From Chloroflexota bacterium (GTDB lineage: Bacteria > Chloroflexota > Dormibacteria > Dormibacterales > Dormibacteraceae), in NCBI GenBank assembly GCA_005880175.1, contig VBJR01000260.1, positions 1 to 14,802 on the forward strand: a stretch of DNA of 14,802 nt, given 5' to 3'. Positions 6,823-12,006 of the stretch are shown here, one piece after another. The position numbers and the translations under genes were made by a program. The notes beneath the pieces were generated by a model. It saw only the letters and a list, made by a program, of their open reading frames with translations, was not told where the DNA came from and ran no database searches. Position 1 is the stretch's first letter, and every line of letters begins with the position of its first letter.

Positions 6823-8583
6823 CTACCGCGGGGCCGGGGTGCCCAGGTGGCGGTGGACGAAGTCGATCTGCCGCTCCAGCTGCCGGATCCGCTCCTCCAC
6901 GACCATCGACGAGTGGCCCGCGTCGAACTCGTACCACTCGTGGGGCAGGCCGAGCTCCCGCAGCCGCCCCAGGTAGTTCTCGATCTGGCGGACCGGGCAG
7001 CGAGGGTCGTTCCGGCCGGCCGTCACGAACACCGGCACCCGCACCCGGTCCACGAACGTGATCGGCGACCGCTCGCGGTAGAAGTCCGGCCGCTCCGCCG
7101 GCGTGCCGCCGAACAGGGCCCGGTCGAACGCCTTGAGCGGCTCCATCTCGTCCTCGTACGCGGCCACGTAGTCGGCGACCGGCACCAGCGCCAGGCCCAG
7201 GCTCCACGCGTCCGCCTGGACGCCGAGGCCGAGGAGCGTCAGGTAGCCGCCCCACGAGCCGCCGCCCAGCACGAGTCGGGCCGGGTCGGCCACGCCGGCG
7301 GCCACCAGGTGGTCCCGCACGGCCCGGATGTCCTCGAGCTCCGTCAGGCCCGGGCTCGCCTCCAGCGCGTCCCGCCACTCGCGCCCGTAGCCGGTGCTGC
7401 CCCGGTAGTTGACCGTCGCGACCGCGAACCCGTGGTCCACCCAGGCCTGCACCGCCGGCGACCAGGCGTCCCGATCGTGCGACGTCGGCCCGCCGTGGAC
7501 CATGACCAGCGGGGGGTGGGGGCCGGCGCCGGGCGGCCGCGCCAGGAAGCCGTGGACCCGGCCGGCGTGCACGTCCTCGTACGCGGCGAGGCCGGGCGGC
7601 GGCGGCGGTCCCGGCGGCTCGAGCAACGGCCGGCCGTCCTCCAGCAGGCGGGGCGCCGTGCCGCCGCTCGAGTGCTGGTACCAGAGCCGCCCGTCCGGGC
7701 GCACGAGCACCGGCGCCACCGTGCCCCGGGGCGCGTCCACCGGGACGAGCCGGCCGGCGGCCAGGTCGTAGCGGAACAGCTCGCGGCGCCCCGCGTGGTC
7801 GTGGGTCAGGAGCAGCGCCGTCGCGTCCGGGTACCACCCGGCGTGCACCTCGCCGGGCAGGTCCAGGTCCAGGTCGGTCACCGCGTCCGCCTCCGGCGCC
7901 CAGACGGCCGGCCGGAGCAGGCCTGTCCGCTCGCGCAGGACGATCAGCCGCTGGTCGCCAGGCACCCGCGACCACTCGCCCGCCCACACGGCCAGGCCGG
8001 GGCCGTCCCACAGGTCGGCGACCGCCCGGCCGGTCCGGTCGAGCACGCGGAGCGCCGGGTGCCGGCTGTCGCCGTGCTCGCTGTGGGTGATGGCCAGCAG
8101 CCGCTCGTCCCGGGACAGCCCCTCCACGCCCGCGTCCTCGCGGTGCGCGTAGAGCCGCTCGACCGCGCCGTCGCCGGCGGTCAGCCAGATCCGGCTGCCG
8201 GCGTCGGTGGACGTGCCCACGATCGAGAAGCCGCGGCCGAGCGCCAGGCCGGCCGGGTAGCCCGCCTCCACGCCGGGCGCCGCCGGCCGCGGGTCGGCCC
8301 CGCCCTCGAACGGCTCCGCCCGCCACGTCCCCGCCTCGTTCCCGCGCTCGTCGTCGAACCACCAGATGGTCCGGCCCTCCGGGTCGAGCGCGCCGGACCT
8401 CGTGCCCTCCGGCCGGCTGGTCACCTGCCGGCGCGCGCCGGTCGCCCGGTCCCACGCGTGCAGCTCGAGGCGGCCGCTCTCGTTGGAGTGGTGGACGAGG
8501 CGGTCCGGGGCGTCCCGGGCCCAGGTGGGCAGGGTCACGGTGATGGCGCGGAAGCGCCGGCGCCAGGCGGCCTCTTCGCTCAT
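6823..8583 (-). CDS. S9 family (prolyl oligopeptidase-type) serine peptidase
   Basis: A 586-residue protein with an N-terminal beta-propeller region (about 30-330, repeats such as LDPEGRTIWWFDDERGNE and VLVRPDGRLWYQHSSGG) and a C-terminal alpha/beta-hydrolase catalytic domain. The catalytic elements are the oxyanion segment MVHGGP (361-366), nucleophile Ser443 in GGSWGG, Asp526 in AGRNDPRCP and His557 in AGHSSM, in the order and spacing of S9 acylaminoacyl/prolyl oligopeptidases. NYRGSTGYGREW before the nucleophile is typical of the family. There is no signal peptide, so it should be cytoplasmic and act on short peptides. Start at ATG 8583, because MSEEAAWRRRFRAI is where the family begins and a -10 box lies 7 nt upstream. 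It is divergent from thrC with a 37-bp gap. marR follows 57 bp downstream on the same strand. Confidence 0.93.
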   Translation of the reverse strand: MSEEAAWRRRFRAITVTLPTWARDAPDRLVHHSNESGRLELHAWDRATGARRQVTSRPEGTRSGALDPEGRTIWWFDDERGNEAGTWRAEPFEGGADPRPAAPGVEAGYPAGLALGRGFSIVGTSTDAGSRIWLTAGDGAVERLYAHREDAGVEGLSRDERLLAITHSEHGDSRHPALRVLDRTGRAVADLWDGPGLAVWAGEWSRVPGDQRLIVLRERTGLLRPAVWAPEADAVTDLDLDLPGEVHAGWYPDATALLLTHDHAGRRELFRYDLAAGRLVPVDAPRGTVAPVLVRPDGRLWYQHSSGGTAPRLLEDGRPLLEPPGPPPPPGLAAYEDVHAGRVHGFLARPPGAGPHPPLVMVHGGPTSHDRDAWSPAVQAWVDHGFAVATVNYRGSTGYGREWRDALEASPGLTELEDIRAVRDHLVAAGVADPARLVLGGGSWGGYLTLLGLGVQADAWSLGLALVPVADYVAAYEDEMEPLKAFDRALFGGTPAERPDFYRERSPITFVDRVRVPVFVTAGRNDPRCPVRQIENYLGRLRELGLPHEWYEFDAGHSSMVVEERIRQLERQIDFVHRHLGTPAPR

Positions 8584-8590
8584 CCGAGGC

Positions 8591-8596
8591 AGTCTA
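8591..8596 (-). promoter_or_regulatory. -10 box of the S9 peptidase (leaderless)
   Basis: On the minus strand TAGACT is followed by 7 nt (GCCTCGG) and then the ATG at 8583. This spacing puts the transcription start at or next to the A of ATG, as in actinobacterial leaderless mRNAs. No SD is visible. Confidence 0.6.
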
Positions 8597-8607
8597 TCGG
8601 CAGGCTC

Positions 8608-8613
8608 TAAACT
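8608..8613 (+). promoter_or_regulatory. -10 box of thrC (leaderless)
   Basis: TAAACT is followed by 7 nt (GCCTCCT) and then the ATG at 8621, implying a leaderless mRNA. It mirrors the minus-strand promoter 12-22 bp away, and together they form an inverted repeat. No SD is visible. Confidence 0.6.
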
Positions 8614-8620
8614 GCCTCCT

Positions 8621-9798
8621 ATGGCCCCGCACACCGGCACGACGACGTCGCGGGTGCTCGGGCTGCGCTGCCGGGAGTGTGGCGCCGAGTACGAGCTGCA
8701 GGCCACGCACGTCTGCGAGGCCTGCTTCGGACCGCTCGACGTGCGGTACGACTACGAGGCGATCCGGCGGGTCGTCAGCCGCGAGCGCATCCAGGCCGGT
8801 CCGCCCACGATGTGGCGGTACCGCGACCTGCTCCCCGTCGAGGACTCGGCCCCGATCGTGACGCTGGGCGAGGGCTTCACGCCGCTGGTCCGGGCCGAGC
8901 GCCTCGGCGCCGAGCTCGGGCTGCGCAACCTGTACCTGAAGAACGACAGCATGAACCCGACCAACTCGTTCAAGGACCGGGTCGTGTCGGTGGCGGTGTC
9001 GTGGGCGCGCGCCCACGGCTTCGAGACGATCGGCTGCGCCTCCACGGGCAACCTGGCCAACGCGGTCGCGGCGTACGCGGCCCGGGCCGGCCTCGACTGC
9101 TACGTCTTCGTCCCCGAGGACACCGAGGAGGAGAAGCTGGTCGCGACCGGCGTCTTCGAGCCCACGGTCGTGTCCGTCCGGGGCACGTACGACGAGGTCA
9201 ACCGCCTGTGCAGCCAGGTGATGGAGGAGCTGCCCTGGGCTGGCGGCTGCCCGACGAGATCGTGATCCCGATCGCCTCGGGCTGCCAGTTCGTGCGCCAC
9301 CGCCGGGCCGTCCAGGAGCTGCTGGACCTGGGCCTGGTGGACGGCCACGGCCTGCCCCGGCTCACGGGCGCGCAGGCGCTGGGCTGCGCCCCGGTCTACA
9401 ACGCGTGGCGGGAGGGCACCGAGCGCGTGCGGCCGGTGCGGCCGAGCACGATCGCCCGCTCCATCGCGATCGGCAACCCGTCGGACGGCCCGTACGTGGT
9501 GCGGATCGCCCGGGAGACGGGCGGCGTCGTCGAGGCGGTGACGGAGGAGGAGATCGTCGACGCCATCAGGCTGCTGGCCAGGACCGAGGGCATCTTCACG
9601 GAGACCGCCGGCGGCGTGACGATCGGCGTTCTGGCCAAGCTGGCCCGCGCGGGCCGCTGGGCCGGCGACGAGGCGGTCGTGGCGTACGTGACCGGCCACG
9701 GGCTCAAGACCGCGGACGTGGTCTCCGGCGAGGGCTACGAGCGGCGCGTGGAAATAGACCCGAGCCTGCGCTCGTTCCGCGAGAAGGTATCCGTCTGA
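8621..9798 (+). pseudogene. thrC: Threonine synthase, broken by an out-of-frame internal deletion
   Basis: The first 206 codons are a normal start of the zinc-ribbon-bearing threonine synthase type: Cys17/20 and Cys32/35 (CRECGAEY, CEACFGPLDV), TLGEGFTPL, the PLP lysine Lys118 in NSFKDR, and CASTGNLANAVAAYAARAG. After VMEELPW the frame runs to a TGA at 9263-9265. The rest of the enzyme continues in another frame from 9235 (LGWRLPDEIVIPIASG, GAQALGCAPVYNAW, RPSTIARSIAIGNPSDGPY, GIFTETAGGVTIGVLAKL) to the TGA at 9796-9798. About 24 residues that family members carry here, including RPYYAEGSKT, are absent. The enzyme would convert O-phosphohomoserine to threonine with PLP; as written no full protein can be made. 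Read as one gene, because both halves are collinear and only this segment is missing. It may be a true pseudogene or a sequencing/assembly deletion. A MoaD-like gene follows 32 nt later. Confidence 0.85.
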
Positions 9799-9830
9799 CT
9801 TCCCACCATTTGGCTAAGGAGTTCGCGAAA

Positions 9831-10109
9831 GTGCCCGTGTTCCGCATTCCCGGTCCGCTGCGCAGCCTGAGCGGCGGTGAGCCCACGGTCTCGGTGGAGG
9901 CCGCCGACCTGCGCTCGGCGATCGACCAGCTGGACACCCGGTTCCCCGGCTTCAAGGGCCGCCTCCTCGACGACGCGGGCGAGCCACGGCAGTTCGTCAA
10001 CCTGTTCCTGAACGACGAGGACGTCCGCCTGGGGCAGGGCCTCGACTCCGCGCTGCAGGAGTCGGACGAGATCGCCATCGTGCCGGCCGTCGCGGGGGGC
10101 CGCGGCTAG
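9831..10109 (+). CDS. MoaD/ThiS-family ubiquitin-like sulfur carrier protein
   Basis: 92 residues with the beta-grasp pattern: FRIPGPLRSLSGG, VSVEAADLRSAIDQLDTRFPGFKGRLLDD, RQFVNLFLNDEDVRLGQGLDS and an end in IVPAVAGGRG. Carriers of this type are thiocarboxylated on a C-terminal Gly-Gly by an E1-like enzyme and donate sulfur (MoaD for molybdopterin, ThiS for thiamine, CysO for cysteine). Here Arg-Gly follows the Gly-Gly (89-90), so activation would need removal of two residues. GTG start at 9831 with AAGGAG (9816-9821) 9 nt upstream. The gene follows threonine synthase by 32 nt, an arrangement I recall from actinobacterial genomes such as Streptomyces. CysO of Mycobacterium is the closest functional precedent, but no Mec-type protease or CysM gene is visible here. 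Confidence 0.85.
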   Translation: MPVFRIPGPLRSLSGGEPTVSVEAADLRSAIDQLDTRFPGFKGRLLDDAGEPRQFVNLFLNDEDVRLGQGLDSALQESDEIAIVPAVAGGRG

Positions 10110-10145
10110 GCCCCGGGCCGGACCGGCGGGACGAGAGGGAGGAGA

Positions 10146-11087
10146 GTGGCCGGCGCGTGGCGCCGCCGCCTGCAGGCGAGCCGCCTGGTCGCGCTCGCGG
10201 TCCTGTGCCTCGGCATCGGCTCGCCGGTGGCGGCCCCGCCGGCGCCGGTGGCCGCGCGGCCGGTCGCCCAGGCCCAGCTGCTCAGCGGGCCGCCGCGGTC
10301 GCGGGACCGGGAGCCGGACGTCCGCCTCGTCGAGCCGGCGCCCCAGCACGCGCAGATCGACTCGGTCGTCCGGCTCCAGTTCTCGCGCCGGATGGCGATG
10401 GGGTCGGTCCTGCGCTCGTTCCGCATCGACCCGGCCATCGACGGCGTGCAGGAGTGGCCGGACGACCGCACCCTGGTCTTCCGCCCGCTGCTGCCGCTGG
10501 CCTACCAGGGGACGTACCGCGTCAGCGTCGCCGGCTTCTCGCGCGGCGGCGAGGCGATGGCGCTGGGCACGTTCGGGTTCGCCACGGTGTGGCGGCCGCC
10601 GGTGCTCGCCGTCCCGTTCACCCTGACGTTCGACGACTGCGGGCCGCCCGACGCGATCCGGGCCATCCTGTCGGCGCTGGCGGACCGCTCGCTGCACGCG
10701 ATCTTCTTCCCGACGGGCCAGTGCCGCGACCAGCTGCCCTGGCTGGTGCCGGCCCTCCTGGCCGCCGGCCACCGCGTCTGCAACCACACGTACTCGCACC
10801 CGGACCTGTCCAGGCTGAGCGCGGCCGCGATCCGCTCCGAGATCGAGCGCGGCGTCTCGGTCGCCTGCGACCTGTTCCGGCCGCCCTACGGGGCGATGGA
10901 CCGGGTTGGCCGGGTGGCCGGGGTCGCGGCGTCCCTCGGCTACCGCGTCCAGCTCTGGGACGTGGACACGCGGGACTGGGCGGGCACGCCCGCCGACGTG
11001 ATGGTGGCGATGATCCGGGCCCGCGGTGGCGTCGTGCTGATGCACATGCAGGGCCCGCACACGGTCGAGGCGATCAGGACGCTCTGA
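10146..11087 (+). CDS. Exported polysaccharide deacetylase (NodB fold) with Ig-like domain
   Basis: 313 residues, with an Arg-rich start then a hydrophobic stretch (about 11-30) forming a Sec signal peptide with possible cleavage near VAARPV. Residues about 57-145 resemble a Big_5/SbsA Ig-like domain (VRLVEPAPQHAQIDSVVRLQF, DRTLVFRPLLPLAYQGTYRV). The NodB domain follows: TFDDCG (161-166) with Asp163/164, the metal site HTYSH (214-218), RPPYG (245-249) and WDVDTRDW (271-278). VVLMH (296-300) is the usual final motif. It should remove acetyl groups from a cell-envelope glycan outside the membrane. After LMHMQGPHTVEAIRTL the protein stops, about 20 residues earlier than most relatives, which end with a further helix and strand (G-Y-x-F-V). 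GTG start at 10146, with GGGAGG 3 nt upstream. It overlaps the convergent hydrolase gene by 14 bp. Confidence 0.88.
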   Translation: MAGAWRRRLQASRLVALAVLCLGIGSPVAAPPAPVAARPVAQAQLLSGPPRSRDREPDVRLVEPAPQHAQIDSVVRLQFSRRMAMGSVLRSFRIDPAIDGVQEWPDDRTLVFRPLLPLAYQGTYRVSVAGFSRGGEAMALGTFGFATVWRPPVLAVPFTLTFDDCGPPDAIRAILSALADRSLHAIFFPTGQCRDQLPWLVPALLAAGHRVCNHTYSHPDLSRLSAAAIRSEIERGVSVACDLFRPPYGAMDRVGRVAGVAASLGYRVQLWDVDTRDWAGTPADVMVAMIRARGGVVLMHMQGPHTVEAIRTL

Positions 11088-11988
11088 CGCCGGCCGCGGC
11101 CAGGAGGTCGGGGAGGCGCTCGGCGAAGTCCGCCGGATAGTCGTGGCCCACGCCGGCCACCTCCTCGACGTGGACGGTGTGGCCGGCGGCGCGCAGCGCG
11201 TCGGCCGTGGCCGGGACGCCGATGCCGTACGGGTCGTCCGAGCCGCGCAGGAGGGCGACGCGGAGCGGCCGCGCCGTCTCCGGGAACCGCGTCGCCGGCG
11301 GGAAGGAGGGCGCGACCCCGATGACGCCGGACGCCCGCACCAGGTCGCCGGCCAGCGCCAGCTCCAGGGCGAGGGCGGCGCCCTGGGAGAAGCCGGCGAG
11401 CACGACCTCGTCGTGCACCGGCAGGTCCGGGAGGACGGCGGCCAGGTCGCGCCGGGCCTGGTCGTGGTCGTCCCAGCAGAACGCGCGTTCCGTCGCCGGC
11501 TGCGTGGACTGGGCTGACGCGACGGCGCAGCCCAGCGCGGCCGCCGGCAGCCAGTGGCGGTGGAAGTCCTCGGCGGCGCTGGTCGCGCCGTGCAGGCCGA
11601 GCAGCACCCGCGGGCGGCCGACGGGCGGCTCGGGCGCGGCCACGAGCAGCCGGGGCCGGTAGCCCCGCGCCGCGATCCGGGCCTCGGCGCGAGCCAGGAC
11701 GGCCGCGAACCCCGGCTCGGCGCGCAGCGGGTCGAATACGTCGTTGCGCAGCATCCCGATCCGCCACAGGCAGTTCTCCGCCTCCGCCGCCTCCAGCGCC
11801 GCGATGGCGTCGGCCGGCCGGCCCATGGCCACGTACGTGTACGCGACCAGCCACCAGCTGAAGTGGCGGCGCTCGGGGAACCGGCGCCAGGCCTCCTCGG
11901 CGCACGCCAGCGCCTCCTCGTGGTTGCCCTCGCCGTTGTGCACGGCGCAGGCCCAGCGCAGGTCGTCGAAGGTGGGGGCGGTCGTCAT
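11074..11988 (-). CDS. TPR-containing alpha/beta hydrolase (phospholipase/carboxylesterase family)
   Basis: 304 residues. An N-terminal helical region (about 8-72: WACAVHNGEGNHEEALACAEEA, WLVAYTYVAMGRPADAIAALEAA) resembles TPR repeats; a linker precedes an esterase domain (about 125-300). Catalytic features are the oxyanion segment LLGLHG (129-134), Ser201 in AGFSQG, Asp251 or 252 in GSDDPYG, and His282 in GVGHDYP, as in the phospholipase/carboxylesterase family (PF02230). There is no signal peptide, so it should act in the cytoplasm on small esters; the substrate is unknown. Start at ATG 11988, with AGGAGG 11 nt upstream, that SD lying across the mnmA start of the opposite strand. A longer open frame continues upstream antisense to mnmA but is not coding. 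Divergent from mnmA with only 18 bp between, and convergent with the deacetylase. Confidence 0.88.
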   Translation of the reverse strand: MTTAPTFDDLRWACAVHNGEGNHEEALACAEEAWRRFPERRHFSWWLVAYTYVAMGRPADAIAALEAAEAENCLWRIGMLRNDVFDPLRAEPGFAAVLARAEARIAARGYRPRLLVAAPEPPVGRPRVLLGLHGATSAAEDFHRHWLPAAALGCAVASAQSTQPATERAFCWDDHDQARRDLAAVLPDLPVHDEVVLAGFSQGAALALELALAGDLVRASGVIGVAPSFPPATRFPETARPLRVALLRGSDDPYGIGVPATADALRAAGHTVHVEEVAGVGHDYPADFAERLPDLLAAAGVRAS

Positions 11989-11991
11989 CCG

Positions 11992-11997
11992 TAGACT
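11992..11997 (+). promoter_or_regulatory. -10 box of mnmA (leaderless)
   Basis: TAGACT is followed by 9 nt (GGCCTCCTG) and then the ATG at 12007, the third start in this window preceded by TARACTG and a CCTC block. It implies a leaderless mRNA. No -35 hexamer was recognised. Confidence 0.5.
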
Positions 11998-12006
11998 GGC
12001 CTCCTG

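Noticed and set aside
4943..6976. 677-codon plus-strand frame across the MFS and marR genes
   Set aside because: It is antisense to clearly recognised genes, with Arg/Gln/His-rich sequence and no domain.
6847..8610. 587-codon plus-strand frame opposite the S9 peptidase
   Set aside because: Mirror shadow of the peptidase; no motifs, and the opposite strand has a complete catalytic triad.
8584..8620. Inverted repeat GGCAGT...ACTGCC as a terminator hairpin
   Set aside because: It lies between divergent starts, not after a gene, and is explained by the two mirrored -10 regions.
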